Shown here piece after piece: positions 55,915 through 64,000 of a DNA stretch of 64,000 nucleotides (positions are counted from its first letter, which is position 1; the number at the start of each line of letters is the position of its first letter). The notes beneath the pieces were generated by a model. That model worked only from the letters and a program-made list of their open reading frames with translations, did no database searches and was not told the origin of the DNA. Position numbers and translations under genes: made by a program. The stretch is from the NCBI RefSeq assembly GCF_039769985.1, contig NZ_JBDNCH010000002.1:1054001-1118000 (forward strand). The letters run 5' to 3'. This stretch comes from Ponticoccus litoralis (GTDB taxonomy: Bacteria; Pseudomonadota; Alphaproteobacteria; Rhodobacterales; Rhodobacteraceae).

Positions 55915-58344
55915 ATGACCCCAAGTGATCTGATCAAGGTGAGCGCCCTGGCCCTTGCGGCCACGCTGGCCGGGCCCGCCATGGCCCAGGACGAAGCCGC
56001 CGGGGGCATGCCCCTGCCCGCCGATGCCACTGCCGAGGAAAGCGCCGCCTACGCGGTCCTCGACAAGTATTGCGCCGAGTGCCACCAGGAGGGCCGGCTG
56101 GAAGACGGGCTGACCACGCCCAAATCCGGCTTCGGCCACGTTCTGGACATGCGCCGCCTGGCCAACGACCCGAAGTTCGTGGTCGCGGGCGACAGCGCGA
56201 AGTCAAAGCTCTACAACGTCATCGCGGGCGGCGCGCCGGCCATGCCCGACAACTGCTGGGACCCCTCCTGCACCCCCTCTGCAGAGGAACTGGCGGCGCT
56301 GGACACATGGATCGTCAAGCTGGGCGAGACCGCGCCCGAGCCGCGCGAGTTCATCCCGCTGTCGGACCTCTTCGCCATGGCCCATGCGGACCTGCAACAG
56401 CAGCCCACGAACCGCCGCGACCGCATCCGCTACTTCTCGATGCGGGAACTGTGGAACGACAGCGAGGTCACCGACGCCAACTACGAGGCCTACCTCGCCG
56501 CGACGGTCAAGCTGATGAACGCGCTCAGCTTCAACCCCAATGTCTACAAGTACGAAAAGGTCGACGAGCACGGCGTGCTGCTGCGCGTCTTCCTGCCCGA
56601 CCTCGACTGGTCGCACGACCGCTGGAGCCTGCTGGAGGCCGAGTATCCCTACGCCATGGAAAGCGACACCGACCCCTATCTCGGGCCGCTTCAGCACCTG
56701 TCGGGCACCGTGGTGCCGGTCATCCGGGCCGACTGGTTCACCGCCACCGCCTCTGTCTCGCCGCTTTACTACGACATGCTGGGGCTGGCGGATACGGTGC
56801 AGGGGCTGGAACGCCAACTTGGCCTCGACATGAACCGCAACATCCTGAACGAACAGGTGGTGCGCGCCGGGTTCCGGGACTCGGGCGTCTCGACCCACAA
56901 CCGCCTGATCGAGCGGCACGCGCTGGGAACCGGGTTCTTCTGGACCTCCTACGACTTCGCCGGATCGAAGGGGCGGCAGAGCTTCTTCGAATATCCGCTT
57001 GGGCCGACCTCGGCCTATGGCGACGAGCTTGCCTTTCACCATGACGGCGGCGAGTCGATCTTCACCCTGCCGAACGGCTTCCACGCCTATTACCTGAACA
57101 CCGCCGACGGCGCGCGGCTGAACGTCGGCCCCACCGCCATCGTGCGCGACACCGACTATCCCGACGGCACCGGCGAGGTGGTCAACGGCATCTCCTGCAT
57201 CTCGTGCCACATCAAGGGCATGCGCTTCAACGACGACTCGGTGCGCGAGGTCGCGATGAACAACCTGTCGCTGCCGCCCTCGGCGCGACAGACCATCGAC
57301 GCGATCTACCCGGGCAAAGATGTGGTGAACGGCTTCTTCGAGAAGGACATGAATGCCTTCTTCGAGACGCTCACCCTTGCGGGCATCGACCCCGACACCA
57401 AGGCCGCCGGGCTGGAACCGGTGCGCGGGCTCTTCGTCTACCACGTCGACTACTTCATCGACTTCGAGCAGGCCGCCAATGAACTGGGCCTGACCGAAGA
57501 GGACCTGCGCGGGCGCATGGCCTTTGCGGGCCACGAGAACGCCAGCCTGCTGACCCGGCTGGACATCTCGCCCATCGCGCGGGACGAATGGAACGCGGCC
57601 TACCCGGTGCTGCTGGAGAAGCTGACCGACTACCGCCCGCTGAAGACCGACTACAGGGTGACGACGGCGCTGCCGCATTCGGTCAAGCAGGTCGTGAAGG
57701 GCACCGCCCACGAACCGCCTGCGGATGTCTACGACACCCCCGCCCCGGCCAAGACCCACGCCGCGCCCACCACCCATGCCGATCTGGCCAGGACACCGGC
57801 CGAGAACGACTACGTGCCCACGCAGCACTCGGTCCCGGCGCAAAGCCACCTGACGGTCTATACCGACAAACCGGCCTACAAGGTGGGTGAGGGCATGCAG
57901 ATCTTCGTCGAGCCGCGCCACGATTGCCGCCTGACGCTGATCTCGATCGACGACGACCACGACAGCTGCGTGCTCTATCCCTTCCCGGGACTGGACGACG
58001 TGGTGATCAGGGGCGGCACGCAGTATGTCTTCCCGCCGCAGGGGTCGCTGCGCACCTCCGAGCCGGGGCTGGAAACGATCCTCGCGATCTGCAACGGCGG
58101 CCAGAAGGCCATCGACACCGTGACCCGCGACACCACGCAGGTCTCCTGCGCGGCGGATCACAAGCCGATCTCGAAGGACCACTACGAGACGGTGGTGAAC
58201 GAGACGCTGGTGCTGGACCTGAACGGCGGCGCGCCGGACAGGAAGACCACCCTGTCGGGCGCCGATTACCGCGCCGTCAGCGACCACAATCCCGACGTGA
58301 CGAAGGCCCAGATCTCGGTCGTCGTCCACAACGAACAGTATTGA
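55915..58344 (+). CDS. Exported CxxCH (c-type haem) protein with C-terminal DUF4384-like domain
   Basis: An 809-residue protein with a signal peptide (cleavage near AMAQ). Two haem-attachment motifs are present: CAECH (C53-H57, in YCAECHQEGRLEDGL, like the small cytochrome domains of large secreted proteins) and CISCH (residues 428-432, in NGISCISCHIKGMRF). The long middle part (DRIRYFSMRELWNDSEVTDA, LHHDGGESI-like FHHDGGESIFTLPNG) is not recognised. After a Pro/Ala/His linker, residues ~640-735 (LTVYTDKPAYKVGEGMQIFV, then CVLYPFPGLDDV) fit DUF4384. Start at ATG 55915 with AGAGGA 8-9 nt upstream, 54 bp after the protease gene. Confidence 0.82.
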   Translation: MTPSDLIKVSALALAATLAGPAMAQDEAAGGMPLPADATAEESAAYAVLDKYCAECHQEGRLEDGLTTPKSGFGHVLDMRRLANDPKFVVAGDSAKSKLYNVIAGGAPAMPDNCWDPSCTPSAEELAALDTWIVKLGETAPEPREFIPLSDLFAMAHADLQQQPTNRRDRIRYFSMRELWNDSEVTDANYEAYLAATVKLMNALSFNPNVYKYEKVDEHGVLLRVFLPDLDWSHDRWSLLEAEYPYAMESDTDPYLGPLQHLSGTVVPVIRADWFTATASVSPLYYDMLGLADTVQGLERQLGLDMNRNILNEQVVRAGFRDSGVSTHNRLIERHALGTGFFWTSYDFAGSKGRQSFFEYPLGPTSAYGDELAFHHDGGESIFTLPNGFHAYYLNTADGARLNVGPTAIVRDTDYPDGTGEVVNGISCISCHIKGMRFNDDSVREVAMNNLSLPPSARQTIDAIYPGKDVVNGFFEKDMNAFFETLTLAGIDPDTKAAGLEPVRGLFVYHVDYFIDFEQAANELGLTEEDLRGRMAFAGHENASLLTRLDISPIARDEWNAAYPVLLEKLTDYRPLKTDYRVTTALPHSVKQVVKGTAHEPPADVYDTPAPAKTHAAPTTHADLARTPAENDYVPTQHSVPAQSHLTVYTDKPAYKVGEGMQIFVEPRHDCRLTLISIDDDHDSCVLYPFPGLDDVVIRGGTQYVFPPQGSLRTSEPGLETILAICNGGQKAIDTVTRDTTQVSCAADHKPISKDHYETVVNETLVLDLNGGAPDRKTTLSGADYRAVSDHNPDVTKAQISVVVHNEQY

Positions 58345-58358
58345 GAAAGGAGAGAGCG

Positions 58359-59096
58359 ATGCGACTGACCGCACCCCTTGCCCTCGCTCTCTGCCTCGGC
58401 CTGCCCCATGCAGGCCTTGCGCAGGGCGAGATCTTCATCCCCGGGGCCGACGACACCCCCGCGGTGCAGCGCGCACCGCAGCCCGCCAACCGGCTGGCCG
58501 GGTGTCTGCTCAACCCCAACGCCGGCACCTGCGGCGGCGTCACCGTCGACCCGGACGGGCTGGCGCTGGAAAGCGCGGTGCCGGGGGCCTCCGACGTGCA
58601 GTTCGAGACGCTTGTGCTGGACCTCGACACCAAGACGGTGACCGTCGCCAAGACGCCGCCCCCCGCGCCGCCGCGATACGACGACCCGCAGCCCGCCCGA
58701 CATGGCACGGTGGCCTATCCCTCGGTGGCCGTGACCATCGAGTTCGACTACGACAGCGACCGGGTGCGCCACGACCAGCGCGGCAAGATCGACCAGCTGG
58801 TGGCGGCGCTGCGCGATCCGGCGCTGGCGGGCACCGCCTATGCGGTGATCGGCCATACCGACGCCATCGGGTCGGATATCTACAATTGCGACCTGTCCGT
58901 GCGCCGCGCCGCGTCCGTGACGCGGATGCTTCAGACCAGCGCCGTCACCCTGCCGCTCTACCCGGTGGGCTTCGGCGAACAGGTCCTGAAACCCGGATAC
59001 GACCCCCGCGCGCCGCAACACCGCCGCGTAACCTTCCTGCGCATGCCCGACAGCCCGGGCGCGGTGCAGCAGACCGTCAGCGCCCTCTGCCCCTGA
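58359..59096 (+). CDS. OmpA-family peptidoglycan-binding protein
   Basis: A 245-residue exported protein. Signal peptide PLALALCLGLPHAGLAQ, a short linker with two cysteines (GCLLNPNAGTCGG), a proline-rich hinge (KTPPPAPPRYDDPQP) and a C-terminal OmpA domain (VTIEFDYDSDRVRHDQRGKI, YAVIGHTDAIGSDIYNCDLS, RRAASVTRML). The domain holds the conserved D and R that bind meso-DAP. Only 14 bp separates it from the upstream gene and GAAAGGAGAGAG precedes the ATG, so it is coexpressed and probably anchors the complex to the cell wall. Confidence 0.9.
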   Translation: MRLTAPLALALCLGLPHAGLAQGEIFIPGADDTPAVQRAPQPANRLAGCLLNPNAGTCGGVTVDPDGLALESAVPGASDVQFETLVLDLDTKTVTVAKTPPPAPPRYDDPQPARHGTVAYPSVAVTIEFDYDSDRVRHDQRGKIDQLVAALRDPALAGTAYAVIGHTDAIGSDIYNCDLSVRRAASVTRMLQTSAVTLPLYPVGFGEQVLKPGYDPRAPQHRRVTFLRMPDSPGAVQQTVSALCP

Positions 59097-59135
59097 CCCG
59101 GCCCGCCCCCGCCCTCGGGCAGGGGTCCGCCCCGT

Positions 59136-59157
59136 CCTTCTCTGGTCTGCAAATACC
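59136..59157 (+). repeat. Intergenic repeat copy 7 (diverged)
   Basis: CCTTCTCTGGTCTGCAAATACC, a diverged copy of CTTCTTGGTCCAAATACC, 40 bp after the OmpA stop. It is followed by CGCGGGTGGGGTTCGGGGAG, a G-rich stretch. Confidence 0.5.
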
Positions 59158-59536
59158 GCGGGTGGGGTTCGGGGAGGGCAGCGCCCTCCCCGGGGCCTGC
59201 GTGGCCTGAACGCAAATCGACCCTCTGCGCCGCAAGGCGCGCCGTCGGATCAGGCGCCCGGATTCCCGCCCCGCCGGGCAGAATCGCCAGTCGGGTGACG
59301 GCCCGAAGATCCCGCCCCACCGCGGTCCATCCGGGAAACGACCCGAAGACCTCCGGCTGCGATCCGACACGGGCGCGGCCCTCGGCGCATTCTTTTCGCC
59401 TAAAGGTTGCGCCCCATCCGCTCAGACATGCATAGGTTTAAAAGACCGGCGGTTTTAGGCCGCCTGCGACTCTTGGCGGCGCCTCGGATAGGCCGATTTT
59501 CTTGACAAGACGGGAGCCTCACATTCATCCCTGAGG

Positions 59537-59551
59537 TTGATAAATTTTCAA
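59537..59551. promoter_or_regulatory. Possible MarR operator
   Basis: TTGATAAATTTTCAA: half-sites TTGA and TCAA around a 7-bp AT-rich centre, 48 bp before the MarR start. The size and position suit autoregulation by the MarR-family protein. Confidence 0.3.
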
Positions 59552-59599
59552 ACGTTGACAAAGCAACCACTTGATTGGCACCCTCAGTACGGAGACAAG

Positions 59600-60073
59600 A
59601 TGAAAGACAACATCGGGACACCACGTCCGCCCGATACCCCCATCGGACAGTTTTTGACGTATCGATTGGCCAGGGTACAGGCCAAACTGAATGCACAGGC
59701 CAACCGCCTCGTGAAGGACTGCGCAGGACTGACGCTGACCCAGTGGCGGCTTATCGCCCTGATCGGCGCCACCGACCGCAGCACGGCGGCCCAGTTGTCG
59801 CGCTACGCCGCGATGGACAAGGGGCTGATCAGCCGCAACCTCAAGGCGCTTGGCGAAGAGAACCTCGTGCGGATCATCCGCGACACCGAGGACAATCGCC
59901 TGCAGCACCTTGAACTGACCGCAGAGGGCCGCGCCCTGTTCGACAGCACCCTGCCCCGCATGCAGGCGCGCCAGAACGCATTGCGCGACCGGCTCGACGA
60001 GGAAGAAGTCAGGGCTTTCCTCGCAACCCTCGACAAGCTGGAACAGGCCGCAGAGGATCCCGGCCTCGGTTGA
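59600..60073 (+). CDS. MarR family transcriptional regulator
   Basis: A 157-residue winged-helix regulator. Helices TPIGQFLTYRLARVQAKLNA; DNA-binding segment LTLTQWRLIALIGATDRSTA, then AAMDKGLISRNLKALGEENL and the wing IRDTEDNRLQHLELTAEGRA. Start at ATG 59600 with GGAG 5 nt upstream; a TTG 63 bp upstream in frame is less likely. The target is unknown; neighbours are a small membrane protein and, divergently, nothing. Confidence 0.92.
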   Translation: MKDNIGTPRPPDTPIGQFLTYRLARVQAKLNAQANRLVKDCAGLTLTQWRLIALIGATDRSTAAQLSRYAAMDKGLISRNLKALGEENLVRIIRDTEDNRLQHLELTAEGRALFDSTLPRMQARQNALRDRLDEEEVRAFLATLDKLEQAAEDPGLG

Positions 60074-60145
60074 GCGCGGGCCGCCGCCCCTTTCCCCGAC
60101 GGCGGCGGCGTGGCACAAGGGCCTTCTCGCAACACCGGGTTCCGC

Positions 60146-60367
60146 ATGTCCCTGCAAAGCATACTCGACGTCCGCCACCCCTTCTTCCTGCCGCTCTGGC
60201 GGCGGGTTGCCCTGGTTGCCCTCTGCGGCGGCTGGGCCCTGATGGAGCTGGCTCTGGGCAATCCGCTCTGGGCGCTGGTCTTTGCCGCGATCGGGGGCTG
60301 GTGCGGCTACCAGTTCTTCGCCATCTTCGACCCGAAGGACTACCAGCCGCGCGACGGTAGCGACTGA
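60146..60367 (+). CDS. Small two-helix membrane protein
   Basis: A 73-residue protein with two hydrophobic helices (VALVALCGGWALMELALG and LWALVFAAIGGWCGYQFF) between a charged start (LDVRHPFFLPLWRR) and end (AIFDPKDYQPRDGSD). Similar small proteins of unknown function (DUF3329-like) occur in Rhodobacteraceae. Start at ATG 60146; an in-frame upstream start (60110) would add 12 residues. It follows the MarR gene by 72 bp and may be cotranscribed with it. Confidence 0.7.
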   Translation: MSLQSILDVRHPFFLPLWRRVALVALCGGWALMELALGNPLWALVFAAIGGWCGYQFFAIFDPKDYQPRDGSD

Positions 60368-60632
60368 ACCCTCCCGGATGCGCCCGCCCCCGTGGCCGCG
60401 CCTGTCCCGGCACGCGCTGCGGTTCGGCCCGCGCCCCCGGGGAACCGGGCCAAAGGGACGATCTGCGCGGCCCCGTGGAAACGGAACGCCGCCTTGCCAC
60501 CGCAAACACCTGCCTGCGCGCCCCCGGACGGGCGCCTCTGCCGGGATCACGCAGCGGGCCTCCTGGCACCGCGCCCCGTCGCGGCGGGCAGCGCCACCAG
60601 AGGGCGCGACGCCGCCCCCGCAAGGCTCCTGC

Positions 60633-62034
60633 TCAGGGCAGAACCTTGCCCGGGTTGAGGATGCCTTTCGGATCGAGCGCCGTCTTCACCGCGCGCATCA
60701 CCTCCAGCGCCACCGGATCGCGGTGCCGGGCCATCGAGGCCTTCTTGTGCAGCCCGATGCCATGTTCGGCGGAAAAGCTGCCACCCGGGGCCCGCACCAC
60801 CTCTTCGACCGCCTCGATCAGCGCCCCGCCCTCCGCCGCCCCAGAGGGCCAGAGCGTATAGTGGACATTGCCGTCGCCCAGATGCGCGACCACCATCTCC
60901 TGCACATCCGGGTCGAGCGCGCGGCAGCGCGCGCCCGCCTCCGTCAGGAAGGTCTCGACCGCGTCCAGCGGCACGGCGACGTCATTGACCAGCGCGCCGC
61001 CCCGCGACAGCGAGACCTCGACCGCCGCCTCGCGGCGCGCCCACATCTCGGCCCGCTGCGCCTCGGAATGCGCCACCACCGCATCCAGCACCAGCCCCTG
61101 TTCCAGCAGCTCGACCAGCGTTTCCTCGGAGGGCAGCAACCACCGGGACAAGGCCGTCCTCGCCCGGGGTGCTGTCGCGCGGTGACGTGACGCCAAGCTC
61201 CAGCAGGATGTTCACCGCCTGCGGGCTGTCGAAGGGCGCGCGCGCCTCCGGGTGCAGGGCAAGATAGGTGTCCATATAGGCGGCGGGCATGTATTCGAAG
61301 GCCTCCACCGCGCCGCCCGTCACGTCCTGCAGGCGGTTGAGCAGCACCAGCGCCTCGCTTACCGAGCGCGCGGCCACCATTGCGGTGGCATGGGCACGGG
61401 GCTGACGCACCAGCTTCAGCACCGCCCGGGTGATCACCGCCAGCGTGCCTTCCGATCCGATCAGCAGGTGGCGCAGGTCGTAGCCCGCGTTGTTCTTGTG
61501 CAGCGCCGTCATCAGGTCCAGCACGCGCCCCTCCGCCGTCACCGCTTCGAGCCCCAGCACCAGATCGCGCGTATTGCCGTAGCGCAGCACGTTGGAGCCG
61601 CCCGCATTGGTCGCCAGAAGGCCGCCGACCCGGGCCGAGCCACGGGCGCCGAAGGTTATCGGGAAACTCAGGCCCTGCGCCTCTGCCGCCTCGTGCAGCG
61701 CGGACAGGACCACCCCCGCGCCAACCACCGCGACGCGCGCCTCGGGGCGGATCTCTTCGATGGCGTTCAGCCGCTCCAGCGACAGCATCACCGCGCCGTC
61801 GCCATGGGTGCCGCCCGCCAGCCCGGTATGGCCCGAGACCGGCACAACGGGCACCGCCGCCGAATGGGCGATGCGCATCACGGCACAGACCTCCTCGGTC
61901 GATCCGGGCCGGACAACGCAAAGCGGCGTCCAGCGGTAGCGTCCGGTCCAATCCCCGGACCAGGCCGCCATGTCACCCCCGGTCAGCACCCGGTCCTCGC
62001 CAAGCGCCCCGCGCAGGGACTGGATCACACTCAT
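60633..62034 (-). pseudogene. FAD-linked oxidase (GlcD/D-lactate dehydrogenase type), frameshifted as given
   Basis: The 5' frame (ATG 62034) contains the FAD-binding PCMH domain: CVVRPGSTEEVCAVMRIAHS, VPVSGHTGLAGGTHGDGAVM, TFGARGSARVGGLLATNAGG and GYDLRHLLIGSEGTLAVITR. One extra base near 61140 shifts the C-terminal FAD-oxidase_C domain (LPSEETLVELLEQGLVLDAV, VVAHLGDGNVHYTLWPSG, GSFSAEHGIGLHKKASMARH, LDPKGILNPGKVLP). Restored length is ~466 residues. It should oxidise a D-2-hydroxy acid (lactate, glycolate or 2-hydroxyglutarate). ATGA couples it to the DUF4198 gene. Confidence 0.92.
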
Positions 62035-62838
62035 TCCGGCACCCGGAAGGTCAGAGAGGCCCAAAGACTTTCCCAGGCCGGATCGTTCGGGCCGGCAACC
62101 TCCAGCTCGCGCATCACGACGCTGTCGACGAGGTAGACATGCCCCGGCGCCACCTCGATCACCGCGCGGCCCCCGGCGTCGGTCCGGTAGGTCGCGACGG
62201 AAACCGCGCCGCCGGGATCGCGGGCAAAGACCGTGACCTGCGTGTCCGCCCGGGGCGCGCCGCGGTACAGCACACGAACCGGCAGGCCTCCGGACAGGTC
62301 GTCGGTGTAGGGATTGGCCTGCGCCACGATCTCTGTCAGCAGCCCCGCCTCGCGGTCGGCGCCCTGCCCGTCGCCCACCGCGATCAGGCTCTTGGCGTGG
62401 CGCGAATAGCGCTCCCGCAGGCTGTCGCGCGGCAGGCCGCGTGCGTCATGGCGTGCCGCCACCCAGGAAAGATCCTTGTCCGCAAGGAAGCTCTCGAACT
62501 TGTCCCAGCTGTTGTAGGTCAGCTTGTAGTCGCGGGTGACATGCACCACCACGGCCAGTGCCGCTGCCCTCGACCGCCATGGACAGGGCCGGCCTGTCGC
62601 CGGGGCGGCCCTCGACCGGATGCGCGGCGCCCCCCAGCAGCACGTCGAAGCGCGTGAAATTCGGCGGCACGTAGCCGTAGCGCGCGCCCTCCAGGCTCTC
62701 GCCGACCAGCAGATCGGCGACCAGCGGCGCCCCGGGCGCGACCGCGAAGGCCTGCGGTTCGATCCAGAACTCATGCGCCGCCAAGGGCCCCGGCGCCGCC
62801 AGAGCCGCCAGCACGAATGCCAATCCCGAAAGTCTCAA
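62031..62838 (-). pseudogene. DUF4198 family periplasmic protein, frameshifted as given
   Basis: Signal peptide (RLSGLAFVLAALAAPGPLAA) followed by HEFWIEPQAFAVAPGAPLVA, whose N-terminal mature histidine and aromatic motif are typical of DUF4198 proteins linked to nickel or cobalt uptake. It breaks after MAVEGS: one extra base (62562) shifts to ALAVVVHVTRDYKLTYNSWD, then YSRHAKSLIAVGDG and the Ig-like end. Restored length is ~268 residues. The start is a TTG (62838) with GGGAGGA 6-7 nt upstream. Its stop overlaps the FAD oxidase ATG, an uncommon pairing. No metal transporter is nearby. Confidence 0.83.
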
Positions 62839-62900
62839 GCACAGTCCTCCCGACGCCCTCACCGGTACAGCATAGCCCAGCCGCGCCCGCAGGCCAGCAT

Positions 62901-63368
62901 TCACGCGCTGCGCTGCAACCGCCCTTCGAGATCCGTGGCAAGCCCCGCGATCCGGTGACGAAAGCGCTTGTCGATGCCGCCCTTGGCCAACTTCAGCGAT
63001 TGCACCAGCAGCCGCGCCGACAGGGTCTTCGGCTTCAGCTCTGCGGCCATGTTGATCCGGGTGCGCGCCCGCGCCAGCGCGATCAGGTCGATCCCGGTGT
63101 CGATCTCCAGCCCGCCAGAGACGGTGTGGAAGGCGATCCGCTCGGATGGGGCGTATTCGGTCAGAACGATCTCTGCGGTGCGCGTCTTGCCCCGGAACTG
63201 GAAGGTCACGTGCCAGCCCATGCCGGGCGCGGGGGCGCTATGATCGCCGGTGCGCCGCACCTCGATGCCGCGCCGCATCGCCTGCCGTTCCAGCGTCTCG
63301 AAATCGGCAAGCTCGGCGAACACGCGGTCGAGCGGGGCCTCAATGTCTTCGGTTGCGGTCAGTTGCAT
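62901..63368 (-). CDS. SRPBCC family (START-like) protein
   Basis: A 155-residue cytoplasmic protein of the Bet v1/START fold: MQLTATEDIEAPLDRVFAEL, ADFETLERQAMRRGIEVRRT, GMGWHVTFQFRGKTRTAEIV and the C-terminal helix LLVQSLKLAKGGIDKRFRHR. These fit polyketide-cyclase/lipid-transport-like members. Ligand unknown. It lies between nudC and the DUF4198 gene, with separate promoters likely. Confidence 0.85.
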   Translation of the reverse strand: MQLTATEDIEAPLDRVFAELADFETLERQAMRRGIEVRRTGDHSAPAPGMGWHVTFQFRGKTRTAEIVLTEYAPSERIAFHTVSGGLEIDTGIDLIALARARTRINMAAELKPKTLSARLLVQSLKLAKGGIDKRFRHRIAGLATDLEGRLQRSA

Positions 63369-63487
63369 CGGGTCTCTGCCTGTTCCTGCCTGATTTGCCT
63401 CGACCGCCCCGGGGCGATCCCGGCGGAAGCTACAGGAAAGCCCCTGCCGATCCTAGCGCCGCCGGTCGCGCAGAGCGGCAATGATGC

Positions 63488-63508
63488 GCCCGCGACACCG
63501 TCGCGGGC
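63488..63508 (-). terminator. Hairpin after nudC
   Basis: GCCCGCGAC-ACC-GTCGCGGGC, a perfect 9-bp stem with a 3-nt loop, lies 10 bp beyond the nudC stop. No T-run follows on either strand, so it is a weak terminator or an mRNA-stabilising hairpin. Confidence 0.5.
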
Positions 63509-63517
63509 CGCGCGCCG

Positions 63518-64000
63518 TCAGTCCAGCCGGTCCGCCAGCCAGTTGCGCAGCATGAACTGCGCGATGGCCCCCCGGCGGGCGGGCATCAGCGCCGGGTTCA
63601 GGCCCGCGTAGGCCTCGGCCACCTCTTCGCGGGTGAACCAGCGCGCGTCCTCCAGCTCCATCGGGTCGACGGTGACGGTCTCTGCCAGCGCCTCGCCATG
63701 GCAGCCCATCATCAGCGAGGAGGGGAAGGCCCAGGGCTGGCTGGCCAGGTAGCGCACCGGGCCGACCGGCACGCCCGCCTCTTCCATGACCTCGCGGCGC
63801 ACGGCGGCCTCCATGGTCTCGCCCGGCTCGACGAAGCCCGCGAGGCAGGAATACATGCCCTCGGGCCAGCCCGGAGAGCGGCCCAGAAGCGCGCGGTTGC
63901 CCCGCGTGATCAGCATGATCACAACCGGGTCGGTGCGCGGGAAGTGATGCGCCCCGCAGGCCGGGCAGATGCGCTGCCAGCCCGCCTGATGGATCTCGGA
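63518..64000 (-). CDS. nudC: NAD(+) diphosphatase NudC, 5' end outside window
   Basis: The last 160 codons of a leftward gene that enters from the right edge. Visible are half of the zinc ribbon (CPAC in RICPACGAHHFPRTDP), the NUDIX box (GFVEPGETMEAAVRREVMEE) and SQPWAFPSSLMMGCHGEA, the SQPWPFPxS motif that marks NudC among NUDIX enzymes. NudC cleaves NADH/NAD+ and removes NAD caps from RNA. The N-terminal domain and the first zinc cysteines are outside the window. Confidence 0.95.
   Translation of the reverse strand, partial: SEIHQAGWQRICPACGAHHFPRTDPVVIMLITRGNRALLGRSPGWPEGMYSCLAGFVEPGETMEAAVRREVMEEAGVPVGPVRYLASQPWAFPSSLMMGCHGEALAETVTVDPMELEDARWFTREEVAEAYAGLNPALMPARRGAIAQFMLRNWLADRLD

Larger units (their letters stand above)
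59097..59599. other. Intergenic region before the MarR gene
   Basis: About 500 bp without a convincing gene. It contains repeat copy 7 (59136-59157) and a perfect -35 TTGACA (59502-59507) without a good -10. The MarR dyad lies at 59537-59551. A 98-codon leftward open frame (59400-59696) overlaps the MarR gene and is a shadow. Confidence 0.45.

Noticed and set aside
56203..58374. 723-codon leftward open frame opposite the CxxCH/DUF4384 gene
   Set aside because: Antisense shadow; the sense strand has a signal peptide, haem motifs and operon spacing.

Overview
The window is GC-rich, densely packed bacterial chromosome. It most resembles an alphaproteobacterium of the Rhodobacteraceae (Roseobacter group). 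The reasons are a class I lysyl-tRNA synthetase, a urease cluster with small extra genes between ureA, ureB and ureC lying next to a divergent urtABCDE urea importer, many ABC importers for organic nitrogen and sugars, an imelysin/bacterioferritin iron locus, and a short intergenic repeat (core CTTCTTGGTCCAAATACC) found seven times. No rRNA, tRNA, CRISPR array, insertion sequence or phage gene was seen.

Layout. 1-2.0 kb: 5' part of a large beta-helix (pectate-lyase-like) protein that runs off the left edge. 2.3-11.3 kb: housekeeping and envelope genes (lysK, TerB-like, L,D-transpeptidase, dacB, nadD, ettA, a RbsD/FucU mutarotase, cold-shock protein). 11.6-18.2 kb: a leftward iron operon with two imelysins, a di-heme oxidoreductase, DUF1513, bacterioferritin and its ferredoxin, and two unknown small proteins, headed by a palindromic operator. 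18.2-25.2 kb: DUF1028 gene divergent from a peptide ABC importer (including a permease-ATPase fusion) and its GntR regulator, with tandem AT-rich operators between. 25.5-33.3 kb: FAD oxidoreductase plus ureGFE, unknown, ureC, unknown, ureB, unknown, ureA, ureD (leftward). 33.7-40.1 kb: urtABCDE (rightward). 40.3-41.8 kb: globin-coupled chemoreceptor. 41.8-49.9 kb: leftward sugar ABC importer with three Gfo/Idh/MocA oxidoreductases. 50.2-51.0 kb: metallophosphoesterase. 51.1-53.5 kb: polar amino acid ABC importer. 53.7-59.1 kb: a three-gene envelope operon (trypsin/LprI/SH3b protein, CxxCH/DUF4384 protein, OmpA protein), the best candidate here for an undescribed system. 59.6-64 kb: MarR regulator, small membrane protein, FAD-linked oxidase with DUF4198 protein, SRPBCC protein and the 3' part of nudC.

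Together, urt genes import urea and ure genes hydrolyse it. The iron operon links periplasmic iron or haem handling to cytoplasmic storage. The peptide, polar amino acid and sugar importers point to a heterotroph scavenging dissolved organic matter.

Data-quality warning: about a dozen single-base frameshifts interrupt otherwise well-conserved genes, including nadD and ureC. They are spread evenly and often sit in G or C runs, so consensus errors are more likely than gene decay. These genes are typed as pseudogene only because the frame is broken as given.
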